Shown piece after piece: positions 52,493 through 63,796 of a stretch of 64,000 bases of DNA (its first letter is position 1; every line of letters starts with the position of its first letter). The notes under the pieces are model-generated. The model did no database searches. It was given only the letters and a program-made list of their open reading frames with translations, and had not been told where the DNA came from. The DNA is taken from contig JAQJZZ010000014.1 in the NCBI GenBank assembly GCA_030077755.1, positions 1,488,001-1,552,000 of the forward strand, given 5' to 3'. This DNA comes from Filosporella fistucella (Eukaryota > Ascomycota > Leotiomycetes > Helotiales). The position numbers and the translations under genes are program-made.

Positions 52493-54079
52493 CTAATAAA
52501 TGCCAGGAAGAATTCTGTACTTCACAATTTCCCGATAACGCTTCCAGTCTTCCCCATACTTTCTCATACACTTCTCGTCATCGCGCATCTCCCGATGTAT
52601 TAGCAAAACTGCAAAGTACACGATGTAGAAATACGTGAAAATCATCCCATAGCCCTTGGCAGCACCTGGCACCACTTCAGTATGGACAGCGGGTCCCTTG
52701 AATAGGAATGATCCGTCTGCAAGAGATTGACCTGGGCTTGGAGCTACTGAGCTGTGTTGGACGAGATAACCGGCCAGGCCGGTAGGAAGACAATACGCCC
52801 ATGATTGAATCCAATCACCTGTATAGTTGATGTGGCGTGCAGTTCCCCACCACCCAGAAACCAATAGCTTCGACCCTGTTTTGGTCTCGATATACTTCAG
52901 ATGAGACACACGTGGGTCATTGGGGTTGTTTCGGAATCGGTTCTTCTCGTTATTGGTACTGCGGAAAATATAATATCCTGTTCCCAGAACTGCGAATACC
53001 CCGAGAGTGCCTTTGAGCCCAAGTGAATGTGGGTATACAGAGAGGTAGCGAGCCTGGATGGAATATATGAAGGGGACCCAGACAAGATCACCAAAGGCAA
53101 GCATAAATCCGAAACCGTCGGTTGTGATATCCATTGTTGTGAGGATGGCTGATTCCATCCAGAATGAGTCGAGTATGTATAGTGCCTGAAATGCCGTAAT
53201 GAGCAGAATGCTATCTGTAATTACTCCATATGTCTTGTATTGGTGGGCAATGAAAGTGCAATCTAGTATAAGCCAACCTAGCATTCCTGGTCGAAGCTCA
53301 CAAAATTCTTTGATATCGATTTCGCCGATTAAAGGAATGGAGATCCGAGGATTGAGCTCACGACCAATAAACCAATCGTAGAGCATGTTTCCTGTTTGAC
53401 CGCCTGCTGCCAACTCACGGAGATCTCCGTTTCCTGCCTTGACGCTGAAGCTACGAACATATACATAGGTGGCAAGTGCATATGCGATGATTATGTTCGC
53501 GGTGATTATTTGTAGGTAGTTGTCGTAGATGAACGTCCAGACTGGGAAATCTGCACCTTGAAGGGCGGTCCCTGCAGCACAAGCCACGAGAGTAGTCATT
53601 GTAGAGGACCACGCTTTGAATAGTTAGTGATAGCCTGAGATTGAAATGAAGGGCATACTGTTGAACTTGTATTTGAGCTTGCCTCCGTGTGCAAGCTCGG
53701 TTCCCAAAGCTTCCTCGCCAGGAAGTATTCGAAAGAGTATCAGACTGAGGAAATAATATCCCAGAACTTTCGCAGACACATCCCAACTAGCCAACCCTCT
53801 AACACCTGCTGCTGGCCATCCTATGTCCCTCTTGAGCGCCTCGACAGTCAAAGTCGAAGGTGCTAATGCAGACGGAACTGGGCATCCAGAAATGTCGTTA
53901 CAAAAAAATGTAGACGCGTAAACGAGAATAGGCAGACCAAAAGAAATGGCGAAAGCTCCAGGTCTGCGGTTTGTTAGCCAGGAACTCCATTTTCACATGT
54001 AAACATACGGTCCAAAAAATTCATAGCCATGAGGCTCTGGATGCTTCACAGTAACGCTTTTGGAGGCCTTGAGTGCCAT
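52493..54079 (-). CDS. erg24: Delta(14)-sterol reductase ERG24, with apparent one-base frameshift
   Basis: Reduces the C-14 double bond after lanosterol demethylation in ergosterol synthesis (ER membrane, NADPH). Exons are 54079-54009 (MALKASKSVTVKHPEPHGYE then FFGP), 53964-53659 and 53613-52493. Family motifs are LKYKFN-TWSS, GADFPVWTFIYDNYLQIITA, NMLYDWFIGRELNPRI, ELRPGMLGWLILD, TDGFGFMLAFGDLVWVPFIY and, near the C-terminus, KLLVSGWWGTARHINYTGDW, ending VKYRILPGIY. The 306-nt exon 2 cannot be read in one frame: PGAFAISF must shift by one base at a run of five T (53943-53939) to reach GLPILVYASTFFCNDISGC. Without the extra base the protein is 498 residues, the usual size. A sequencing or assembly error is most likely; real inactivation would affect sterol synthesis. 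Confidence 0.9.
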
Positions 54080-55075
54080 AGTTGATTGAATGGAGAAGAA
54101 GATCGAACTGAATTGGTTTGAGCAGACGAGTCAATTAATGGTCCACGTTCATCAATAAGTCTTGGGTGGATTTGAGCAATTTTGTTTATATGGCCTCACT
54201 CTTAGGGTTCGGCTTTTTCTGGTACCGATCGTGTTCGTGTTCGAATGATGATGCTATCGAGCATCGATTAGGTCTAGCTCTTAGCGGGATACCAGGATGC
54301 ATAAACATTACTGCCGCTGCAGGGCAACGAAATCATCGATGGTGGAGAAACGTCTTGGATGCGGCCACCTTTGTCGGTTGTCCACAATGATTCTTGAGTC
54401 CAGCAGAATCCTATTTGTGCTGAGAAATGGATGTCTATTGGTTTTTTCTAGTGCCTTCGAGTCAAGTGCTGAACTGTATATTATCACCCTTCCTACAAGG
54501 TGGACAAATCGAGGTCACCAAAACTCAATGGTCTGGCTGACAATTTTTAGTACTTTCAGTATGAACGATGTGGCATAGGACGTCTTGGAGGCTATCGTCT
54601 CCTGTCTAGCTATACTTTAACGTATCTATGGTTACATTTCCTTTCGTGTTGTAAACGTGTAGAAATACAGTACTCAATCACCTGCCTTCATCAATACCTG
54701 ATATTATACCCACAGCCCCTACTCTAAGTCCAATAAATGCCTTCTTAGTCAAGGAACACTCGACGATGCCAATTACGTTCATCTTTTTGATTGTCTGGCA
54801 TCATGGCAATTAGACCAAATCTTCTCCAATATGTATATTATCACGTGATGCCAAGCCTGGTGCCTGAAGACGGGAGCTGTCTTGCTTCTGGAGGACACGC
54901 CTTGCAATTGGTGAGCTATTTACAACGTGCACCTCCTACCATACTGCTGGACAGTAAGCCTGGCTTCTCAAGTTTCAAGATCTTCCACGACATCATTCAT
55001 CACTTTTCATTGTATACACCCCTATTTTGTTGCGCCTCAAGGCGCTCTTGCTTCTACCATCACCATCCGCCCAAA
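54080..55075. promoter_or_regulatory. Divergent promoter region, ERG24 / ATG27
   Basis: About 1 kb between divergent starts. The ATG27 frame stays open for 95 codons upstream of its ATG but is not protein-like. No other gene is supported. Confidence 0.45.
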
Positions 55076-56499
55076 ATGCTGCTTCCATCGTTTCCGATCG
55101 CCCTTTTCCTCTCCCTGGCCATGCATAACGGGGTGTATGCTGCAGCCTCGGACGACAAGAAGGAGAAAGTTTTAGAGCCTTGCACAGTTGCTTCTACGAC
55201 GGGCTCATTCTATGATTTGAGATCCCTCTCGATCTCCCCACCCGAGGAGGGCAAGAAAGTCACAAAAGGGGAGAAAGTGGACGACTGGCATGCAAGAGGA
55301 TATGATTACCATGACAACAAAGCGAACTTTACACTAAACATCTGCGCTCCGCTTGTAGGAAAGGTGGAAGACGTCGAGGGAGTGGATAAAAGATTGTGGA
55401 AAAATGTCAGCGCCCATTACCAGCTAGGGTCTAAAAGTTATTCGATTGGGTAAGTTGAAAGAGATTATATATTCTTCAAGACCTTACTAATAGATTTAAG
55501 CCAACAATCCTCTGAACTGACGTTGCGCGGAAGGCGGCTGGTTTTACAATATACAAACGGATCGCCGTGTGGAGAGGACAAAAAGCGATCAAGTTTAGAT
55601 GAAGAGGATGAAGAGAAAAAGTCTGGTGGCATTCGGAGGAAGTCTAGCATTATCTCCTTCCATTGCGACAAAGATCCCTTGGCGAAGGAAGCAGTAGCAA
55701 CATTCGTGGGTACCGACCCCGAAGAGTGTTCATACCATTTCGAAGTCCTATCGAAGGCAGCCTGTATCACCGCCGAGCCTGCCAAACAGACCGTCGGCCC
55801 AGGAGCCGTCTTTGCGATCATTGGTGTCATCGCGATATTAGTATACTTCCTTGGTGGTGTGTTTTACCAACGGAATGTCGCGCATGCAAGAGGGTGGAGG
55901 CAACTCCCCAATTACAGCATGTGGGCGGGGATTGGCAGCTTCATAAAGGTGAGCGCCTACACTTGTGTTCAGCGGTCGAAGCAGAGAATATTCCCAAGGG
56001 TTACATCAGTGAGGGATGGAATTTTACCTACGATGGAAGTCAGACCTTCAGGACGAAAGGGCCAAAAGTCATACTTGTCGAGGTCTTCATGGGAATCTAC
56101 CCACCTTTCATGACCAGCCCATGGCTGGATCAATGAGATACTGTTAGCACAAAAGCGAAATATCTCACCTTGTACAATCCTGTATTAAACGCACTTTTCC
56201 CTTGTTTTTGCATAGCATTGCCGTGGGATAGGATAGAAAATTAGCATACAGGCTTCGAATCTCACTTCCCACATTCAATTATCTCTTGTCCATATCAAAG
56301 GCAGCCAAGAACATGTGCTGACTTTAAACATCAGGACATCTTCATCATCGCCACATCTTCATGTGCTCGTTTCATGCCTAGCAGGAGAGGTTATAGTGCA
56401 TTATCGGTATCAGCAAATGGAAATGGTAGAGGACGAAACAACCGTGCTGAAGATGAAAATCGGCTTATTGATCAGCTGGACGAGGAGTGGGATGATTAG
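55076..56499 (+). CDS. atg27: Autophagy protein Atg27
   Basis: Atg27 is a type I membrane protein of Golgi, vacuole and Atg9 vesicles that helps Atg9 cycling. Exons are 55076-55449, 55501-55948 and 56335-56499, giving 328 residues with matching phases. A signal peptide (MLLPSFPIALFLSLAMHNGV YA) is followed by a lumenal MRH domain with cysteines in EPCTVASTTGSFYDLRSLSI, FTLNICAPL, GSPCGED, SFHCDK, EECSYHFEVLSKAACI. A membrane helix (AVFAIIGVIAILVYFLGGVF) and YQRNVAHARGWRQLPNYSMW follow. The 386-nt intron, long for this window, joins AGIGSFIK to DIFIIATSSCARFMPSRRGY, and the tail ends ENRLIDQLDEEWDD, the family's conserved end. Without that splice the frame runs into an unrelated 55-residue tail. 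Confidence 0.92.
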
Positions 56500-56678
56500 G
56501 TAGACGCCAATCAAATATCTGGTGGGAGGTATTATACATTGCATCTGGCGTTCAGGGATAGATGACAGGCAAAAGGGATATTCTTGATTCACCCTTGTAT
56601 AGCAAGATTCACAAATGGTTTTTGTCGACTCCGGTCATTGTATAGTTGCTGAAATTACAATTAGCATTTTATGGCAAG

Positions 56679-58628
56679 CTACCGCTTCTTTCGTTTAATA
56701 TGAGCATCGAGAGTTCCCTGTCCTATTTTACGTTTCGGCCGCTTGTTGACCTTCTCCCCACCCTTGCTTTCACCCCCAGTCTCCTTTGCGCCACTCTCAT
56801 CCTCTTCTACTGCTCTATCATCTTCGTCTCCACCATGTGGTTTCTCTTGCACTTTTTGATTCTCCCCAGCAATCGCCCCCATTGCATCTTGGAAGGCTTC
56901 TCCCTCAGTTGGGCCCTCGGCATTGTCACCAAACAAGGTTCTCCAAGTGCCGTTAATAACCCTCGGGTCATTTCCATAAAGCCCTACACCATATGCATTT
57001 TTCATACCATCTAAACAAACTGTCCTTCGTTGGTTGAAGTCAAACATTGGCTTGGGATAGGTACCCTGTTCATCCTTGCTCCCGTCGCCTTGTACCCGTA
57101 CTCCGGCTTTCTTTTGGTCTGCGATGGGTGCCTTCCATGGCTCATAAATGTATTTCTTGTCCAGATTTTTCAATTCAGGTACATATCTCCTAACAAAATT
57201 TCCTTCCTTATCCGTCTTCTGCGGGAAAGCTATAGGACTATAGCATCTATAAAATTGCGCGAAAAAGGCTGTGCACGAAAGCCATTGCCAATTCCCAGCG
57301 TTACATGCTGGCTCGTGATCTAATAACCACTCTTCAAATACCTCTGCACCACGCTCCCACGAGATATAGCATCCACCTCTGGTGAGAAAACAAGCTACAG
57401 CGTGGCGACCCAGGTGATGGATCCAACCCTCTTCTCTTAACTGTCGCATCAAAGCATCGATCCAGGGGAAGCCAGTACGACCCCATTTCCACCGTTGAAA
57501 CCATTCCTCGGCTTCAGCGGAATCAATGTGATAATCACCAGTCACTAGCTTTGTTGAATGGTCCACCTTGCTTGGAAGATGCCACGGTATGAATCGGCAA
57601 TGCGTATTATAAAGCGTCTGCCCAAAAGAATAACCCAAAGATGCCTGGGCGCCGAAATACATATCTCTGAAGAGAAGTTGACCAATTAGGGATACAGGTG
57701 GTTCAGAGGCCTTCCCGGAATAATTATCTACCACGTCTTTGACCTGCCAGTAGAATTCTCTCACGCTGAGTGAGCCAAAATGGAGATGTGGGGACAACAG
57801 TGTTGTTGCTTGAGGCTCAAAATCAGTGGGAGCAGTCTTCGGCTTTTCGAATGTCGCTGTATACTTCTTATCGGCGATTATTTTCTGCAATGCCTTCAAG
57901 GCAACTGTTTCGCCACCTCGGTGTTGTGTCGTTGCAGGAAGAAATCCCAACTCCTCTAAGGTAGGCACTTCGAATTTCCCCTTCGGACCGGATATTCTCT
58001 CATAAGATTTTTCTTGTCCATGGCGCCAGCCACTATTGAGATCAGGACGTTGGGCTGGGCGGTCTTGATCAAATTCTAATTGCGTTTCACCAGGATCCGG
58101 AAGGGATTTGGGTGCTGGAATTGGCCTTGGAATCTCGCCTACTTTTGGTCCGGCTGATTGTACCTGACTGATGCTCATGGTCGGGCCATTGTTCTTTTCC
58201 ACGAGGTCGTCGCTGTCCCATAGTGTACGCCCCGACCTAACGACAACTTCAACACCCGCATCTTTGGCAAGCTTTATAATCTCTGCATCTCTTTCTCTTC
58301 CGTAGGCATCTGTGTCCTTCTCGAAGACTACATGTGTAATCTTCCAAGCTTTGAAGAGTTTTGGAAACAGTGTCTGAGGAGCTTCCCTCAAAAGTAAAAG
58401 CCTAGATTTTGAGTTGATTTTCGTGATGGAGTTTGATAGATCGTTCTGGCAGTCGATTAAGAATTGCCATCTGTTTGGCCCAACCCTGGCTCGGTACACA
58501 TAATGAGGATCCCAAGTCCAAATTGGGTATAGGACGGCTGGGTCAAGTTCCAGAGCTGCTTTCAAGGCTGGCGAATCGTGAAGCCTTAAATCTGTTCGAA
58601 ACCAGTATATGACTCTCGGTTTAGGCAT
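56679..58628 (-). CDS. Animal-type cryptochrome / (6-4) photolyase
   Basis: A single-exon 649-residue flavoprotein of the photolyase/cryptochrome superfamily, repairing UV (6-4) photoproducts or sensing blue light. The N-terminal alpha/beta domain starts MPKPRVIYWFRTDLRLHDSP and includes VVFEKDTDAYGRERDAEI. The FAD domain has LSPHLHFGSLSVREFYWQVK, KWGRTGFPWIDALMRQLREE, GWIHHLGRHAVACFLTRGGC (the paired His typical of 6-4 enzymes), ERGAEVFEEWLLDHEPACNA and GNWQWLSCTAFFAQFYRCYS. The W-containing electron path residues are kept. A charged C-terminal extension of about 90 residues carries KRPKRK and KRKKR (nuclear-localisation-like) around GQGTLDAHI. It is convergent with ATG27, 179 bp apart. Enzyme versus sensor cannot be decided from sequence. 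Confidence 0.9.
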   Translation of the reverse strand: MPKPRVIYWFRTDLRLHDSPALKAALELDPAVLYPIWTWDPHYVYRARVGPNRWQFLIDCQNDLSNSITKINSKSRLLLLREAPQTLFPKLFKAWKITHVVFEKDTDAYGRERDAEIIKLAKDAGVEVVVRSGRTLWDSDDLVEKNNGPTMSISQVQSAGPKVGEIPRPIPAPKSLPDPGETQLEFDQDRPAQRPDLNSGWRHGQEKSYERISGPKGKFEVPTLEELGFLPATTQHRGGETVALKALQKIIADKKYTATFEKPKTAPTDFEPQATTLLSPHLHFGSLSVREFYWQVKDVVDNYSGKASEPPVSLIGQLLFRDMYFGAQASLGYSFGQTLYNTHCRFIPWHLPSKVDHSTKLVTGDYHIDSAEAEEWFQRWKWGRTGFPWIDALMRQLREEGWIHHLGRHAVACFLTRGGCYISWERGAEVFEEWLLDHEPACNAGNWQWLSCTAFFAQFYRCYSPIAFPQKTDKEGNFVRRYVPELKNLDKKYIYEPWKAPIADQKKAGVRVQGDGSKDEQGTYPKPMFDFNQRRTVCLDGMKNAYGVGLYGNDPRVINGTWRTLFGDNAEGPTEGEAFQDAMGAIAGENQKVQEKPHGGDEDDRAVEEDESGAKETGGESKGGEKVNKRPKRKIGQGTLDAHIKRKKR

Positions 58629-59131
58629 TATTCTGACCTCAATTGCGATTCAAGTTCTGGAGTTCACCAGGCATGGCCAAAGGAATGGAGTAAACAAATG
58701 GAGAGTGCATGACGGCATTGATATTAGCGAGGTCAATCATGGTTAGTCTAAATCCATTAGCGAACTGACGGTTTATTTTCCTCTGGACTGGACCCCCAGC
58801 CCAACCCCAATCGCAACGACCCAAGCTTTCCATTCCTACCTTATCTTTCATCCACTGACCTGGATGTTCATGTACGAAATATTTTGATATTAATTTCCAT
58901 CTGTTATGGGATATCGTTCCATTCTGCGGACATCGACTTGTATAAATGATCTCAACCATGAAAAGACACATTCTACCACTCGAATGTATCATTTATAGAG
59001 ATACCCGACAACAGACACAAACAGGTACTCCGTTCAACGTGCTCTCAAGACATTTATCAAACCGACTATCAAATCAAGAATTACAAATTTGCGTGCACTT
59101 TCCTATCAACTTATTTTGTCATCAAGAATTA
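58629..59131. other. Intergenic region
   Basis: Upstream of the photolyase gene and downstream of the DUF899 gene. No supported gene; a minus frame at 58639-58992 is not protein-like. Confidence 0.5.
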
Positions 59132-60090
59132 CTACTCGCTAGCAATCTCTTCCGACTCTTTGTCATATTCGTCATGAAGTTTCCAATTCATACCATTCTT
59201 ATCCTGTCGTCCCAGTGGTGTCAGATCTAGCAATTTGTGCGTGACCAGAAGATGATCAAGTCCGCGAGAATAGGTAGAATATGTATGGAATATATTCTCT
59301 CCTTCTTTATAGAAAACACTGGCAATCCGTTAGCTTTGTTCACTTACCAAGGATGAGCATTTCGCCCCGTTCCAATCATGGAATATTCATAGTCCAGCGT
59401 CACTTACCTTAGGCCTGGACGCTCTCCCTTTGTTTCGATAGAGCTCGGTTTGAACTATATTTCTGTCAATATTTGGATACCACCTTGTGCGGAAACATAC
59501 CTACATTATACTCTGGTGGCAGAACCTCATTGTCTAGAGTCGCCTGGAAATCATAATTGAATGGAGACTCGGAAGAGGAGTACCATGGAAAGTTCCAACC
59601 CATTCTATTCTTGAATTTTTCAATCTTGGACAACGGAGCCCGCGAGACCAGCACCAAAGTGGTATTGCGGGCATGCAAGTGCTCGAGCCTTCCAGGAAGA
59701 TTGTCGGCAACGAAACAGCATCCATTACACCCAACCTGAGAGCTTTAGCCTCCTCATCCAGCGCAGATCATAGCAAAGCAAGAATTCACCTCATCATCTG
59801 GACCTAGCATGAAATGGTAGACCAGCAATTGCTTTCGACCATCAAAGAGATCAGACAGTGTCACTCTTCCAGTGGTGCCACTGAAGGCATACTCCTTTTC
59901 GATCTTCACCATTGGGAAGTTGCGGAGTTGCTCGTTGAAAGCATCACTAGCTCGTGTAGCGGCCTTCTCCTTTTCGAGAAGCTCTTTGCGGGAAACGAGC
60001 CATTCTTCACGGGAAACAATCTGGACACATGATAAGTAAAGCTAGAGCAGTCAATTTTGACCAACATCATCTCACCTTGCCAGGCATCAT
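59132..60090 (-). CDS. DUF899 thioredoxin-like protein
   Basis: A 236-residue protein of the DUF899 family, which has a thioredoxin-like fold; biochemical role not established. Exons are 60090-60076 (MMPGK), 60020-59790, 59735-59505, 59454-59408 and 59318-59132, with introns of 50-89 nt and matching phases. Motifs are VSREEWLVSRKELLEKEKAA, LFDGRKQLLVYHFMLGPDDE, VGCNGCCFVADNLPGRLEHL (the CxxC region; here CNGCC), HARNTTLVLVSRAPLSKIEK, MGWNFPWYSSSESPFNYDF and, from the last exons, GERPGLSVFYKEGENIFHTY, STYSRGLDHLLVTHKLLDLT and PLGRQDKNGMNWKLHDEYD. All are characteristic of the family and in standard order. The first five codons form their own exon; an earlier start outside is possible. Confidence 0.9.
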
Positions 60091-62265
60091 GGGATTTCTA
60101 TTCGGTATGTGGTTTAGGATTTGTATAGTACTCAGAGTTGGAGGCCAGCTGAGGAAAAGAGACTTATTACTTGTTGAGATTATCGAGCGTGTAACTCGAG
60201 GGACACGCTTCTATTTAATGGGGTGCTGGTAGGAGGGGTTCGCAAATACTGTGGAGGAATATTGGCTCCGTATGACGCGACTGAAGAAGCAAAGCGCGAT
60301 CTGAGGTAAGGGTTTGTGGGGAACGGGGCACGAATTCACGTGTACTCCCCGCCATTTACCGTGTCTGATTACTATTCACACCGCACTCACAGCAAGTTCA
60401 CCCCTCAATTCTTGCATTGTTGCCTACTCAGCTGGGAATTTAGTCCGTTGATCGTGAAGTATACAAGCCGCACAGGACAATCGTACGTCCGTAATGAGCT
60501 GCCCCTGGCTTGGTTGAATTCTCAAATTCGTTCAGGCAAGTTAAATCCGTCTGAGGGCTTGATGTCAATGTCTGGATGGTGAAGGGAGAAGTTGGCTATG
60601 GGTACAGTTACCACTTCTTTGCAAGTATATATCTCATGCACAGTTTAGTATCTAGTTCGGGTTACTGGAAGCAGCTTCGTGGAATTGCTAAATCACTGGT
60701 TTATATCGTTTGATTTGGTCGGCATTCATACCCGTCCTTCCTCCAATCCTTGCGACTAGATCAGGTCGGGCAAGGACCAAATCACCCGGAATGCCTCTGC
60801 ACTGTGTGAGGGGAAGTGGGATTCGATTGCGGAGAGGAAAGAAGGGTGTAAGCTCATTTCCTGGCTCAGGAGGCAACTATGCTGGAAACCAAACACCAGC
60901 CAAACGTGTGTGATCTCCAGTAAATGGCAAGTGCCATGTACTACAGATGCAAGTCTTCCGATTGATCGACTGCCGTAACCTACATATGATGGTCATTAAG
61001 TACCGGCAAGTGCTCCCATCTCCCGTGTGTATTAGTGACTTGCTGCACTGTTCCTACACTGCATGCTGGACTTTGCACAAGACGATGAGTACCAAATATC
61101 GTGAGTCATGCGGAGGAAGTCACTTCAATTTGCCACACACGTTTCCGGGTCACCACTTTGAAGGTAAAACAGCATCTTTTCGATTATGCATTTATCGCAC
61201 GAAGCGAATTAACTTTAACTGAAATTCACAAACCCTGTTATCGCGATCAAAATGCGACCTGATGCTGGAACGATCGGGAAGTTTAGACGCAGTCATCCAT
61301 CTGTATTACCAAGGATTCAAGCAGGGTAATTCACCTACAGCGATAGTTTCTTCAACCATGCCGGTCTTGGCTTCTGTTCAGTGAGGCGCCTTTATTGCTC
61401 AAACCTCAGACGTCGTTTGTATACGCGTTTTCCATGACCAAGCGCAACTTGAGTAATTCTCACTTTGCACAGACGTTGATCTCAATTCCCCCCTGCAAGT
61501 TTATAAGTGTTAAGAGCAAATGTTGGAGACTTTACTTCATCATGTCATCTATTCATTTGAGTTATGCTGAAGGATGATTCCGAAATCAAAGGATTTGTAC
61601 GTCGCTATGGGAGTGCTTGTGGAGCCTGTGGACCTTAGTTTTCCGGTTTGCTGTCGATTCGGAGACTTCTGAAAAATCCCCTTCAAATCCCTGGTCGAAT
61701 TATCGGGAAGAGCTCTGGGATGATGCGGCTGTCCAGCGGATGATTGAACGTCCAGATAACAGAATACTATGGTAGTCTCAATCAAGATGGGACTGTTAGA
61801 ATTCAAGTTGAGGCTGCGGAGCTAGTGATGACATTGGCATTAGGCAGGAGAACTTCTTCGTAGTGAGGTGTATAAGTGTATGGAAATCAATTTCTAGATT
61901 TACCCAATCCTGGCTAAGCTAGTAGCATGATATACGTGGGCTACTTTATTGATGTTATATAGCTTGGAGAGGGTTTTCTCTCCTAAATGCGAAAAAGCGG
62001 GATCTCCCACCGTGTACGCACAGGGAAGCATGGATTCGTCTGCAAGTGCCCTTCCGTATCAGTTCATCACATGAATTTTCAGGCGTATATTGGACTGAGT
62101 GGGTTTTTGCTTATTATAGCGTATTGTAAAAAATTATAAGAGCACATACGAGTTGCAGATAATACTTAGCTTGTATACCTTTAGCTTCTCAGACTCTAGG
62201 TCATCCAACTTGCGGTTTCGAACTTGCTCCATCTCTTCAAATTGCTAAGAAGAAATTGAGGCACG
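60091..62265. other. 2.2-kb intergenic region
   Basis: Several short open frames but none with protein-like composition or a domain. No repeat of note. Confidence 0.45.
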
Positions 62266-63796
62266 ATGAACCTAAAAGCTAATATATGTTTCGCTTTGTC
62301 CAGCTTGAGATTTATATTGCTAGCAGTGCAAGGCTTTGAATTGAGAGAACGCGAATCCTCTGGAAGAGTGCCCAGTTTGCAACGGCAACTCCTCAATTAT
62401 ATATGAGTAGCTGTGGAAGTACAAAAATTGTTACCACGACTGTGTATATATCGGCTCCCTGTCTCCCTGTAGTCCCTTCCATTTGCCGGACTTCGACAAG
62501 TGAAGGGCTTTTTGCCAGCATGTCCTCCGAGGCTTTTCCAACAACTATACTGCGTTCATCATCTCTGGGTACCGTCACATCCGCCACACTTCTCACATCG
62601 TCTTTTACATCTGCAGAAATTCCAACCAGCACGACAGAAACTTCGACAACCCATGTCCATTCTATAGTTCAGATCACCTCGACCGTTGAAATAATTCTTC
62701 CTTTCAGCTCTGACGCAAGGTCTAGTTTGTCCACCACTTCTCAAGAGAATGATATTTTGCAAACGATCTTGTACATTGAACTGCGATTGATTATGATTCT
62801 GACAATAGTAAATCATCGAGAACAGCTTTTCCGGTATCGTCGTTATTCTCTAGGATAGACAATACCAAGTCTCCGTCATCCGGCACAATCCTTTCCTCTT
62901 CAAGTCTCTTGACATCGAGTGAGGGGGCAATATCAACCTTGACTTCCAGTTACAAAATATCGATGAGTAGTGCAGGATCTCCGAGTTACTCGTCTACGGG
63001 TCACTCTCTATCAGCCTCCACTATAGAGCTTTCTTCCAGCACGAAAAAGTCTCTGTCACACTCCTCTTTTTCAAGTGCTCGAGCTTCAAGCTCATCCTTG
63101 AAATCTTATATCTCCACCGCCTCAGGAACCTTGTGGACAGTTCTGACTTCTACCACAAGCCCGCATGCTAGTACTATATCAGACAGCGCTTTTAGCACGA
63201 TCTCATCCACTGTCTCGCTCACTCTCTCCTCATATATCAGCTCTACCGCTCCTGGGCAGTTCAGCCTAACATCAGAGCCTTCTGGCGCTTCATTTACAAC
63301 CAAATCAGCAAATTCGGGATCGTTAACATCACTGTTTAGTACTGCAGTCACCTCGCCGACTAGCCTATCATCAGATAGCTCCACCTCTTCGTTGACATCC
63401 ACCCTGACCAAGACAGAAACAATATCGTCTGGATCTGATACTATTTTCACTACGTCTAAATTTCAAACTTCGGAGACGGGTAAAGAAACAACTACAATCA
63501 ACTTCCCAGGTATGCACACCTACCTTCCATAGCCCACTCTCACTACCCGATCAAATAACGGTACATTTGTCACGTCACTTACATTCACCATTGTCACAGA
63601 CATTTTCCCTACGCTATCCACAAGTCTCGATATACCTTCCTCACATGAACTGTCATCTATTACAACTCTCGCAACCTTGTTACCCCCGTATTATCCTACA
63701 TTTGGTGGATATAGATATGGTGGTGGGCAACGCAAACAAGCTGAGACTACGCTAAAGAAGGCATACAAATTTCACAAGCATGAGCGTGAAGCTTGA
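62266..63796 (+). pseudogene. Ser/Thr-rich (mucin-like) gene with broken or unresolved frame
   Basis: Three overlapping segments look like parts of one secreted Ser/Thr-rich wall protein. First, an ATG frame at 62266-62406 encodes a signal-peptide-like start (MNLKANICFALSSLRFILLA, then VQGFELRERESSGR) and stops at TGA. Second, a frame starting inside that stop at 62403 encodes STKIVTTTVYISAPCLPV and runs Ser/Thr-rich to 62770. Third, after a possible 38-nt intron (62771-62808) the frame continues Ser/Thr-rich to a TAG at 63530-63532, or through a possible 90-nt intron (63510-63599) to a TGA at 63794-63796, ending in a basic tail (YRYGGGQRKQAETTLKKAYK). No splice I found joins the signal peptide in frame. 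It may be a decayed gene or a difficult model. Confidence 0.45.
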
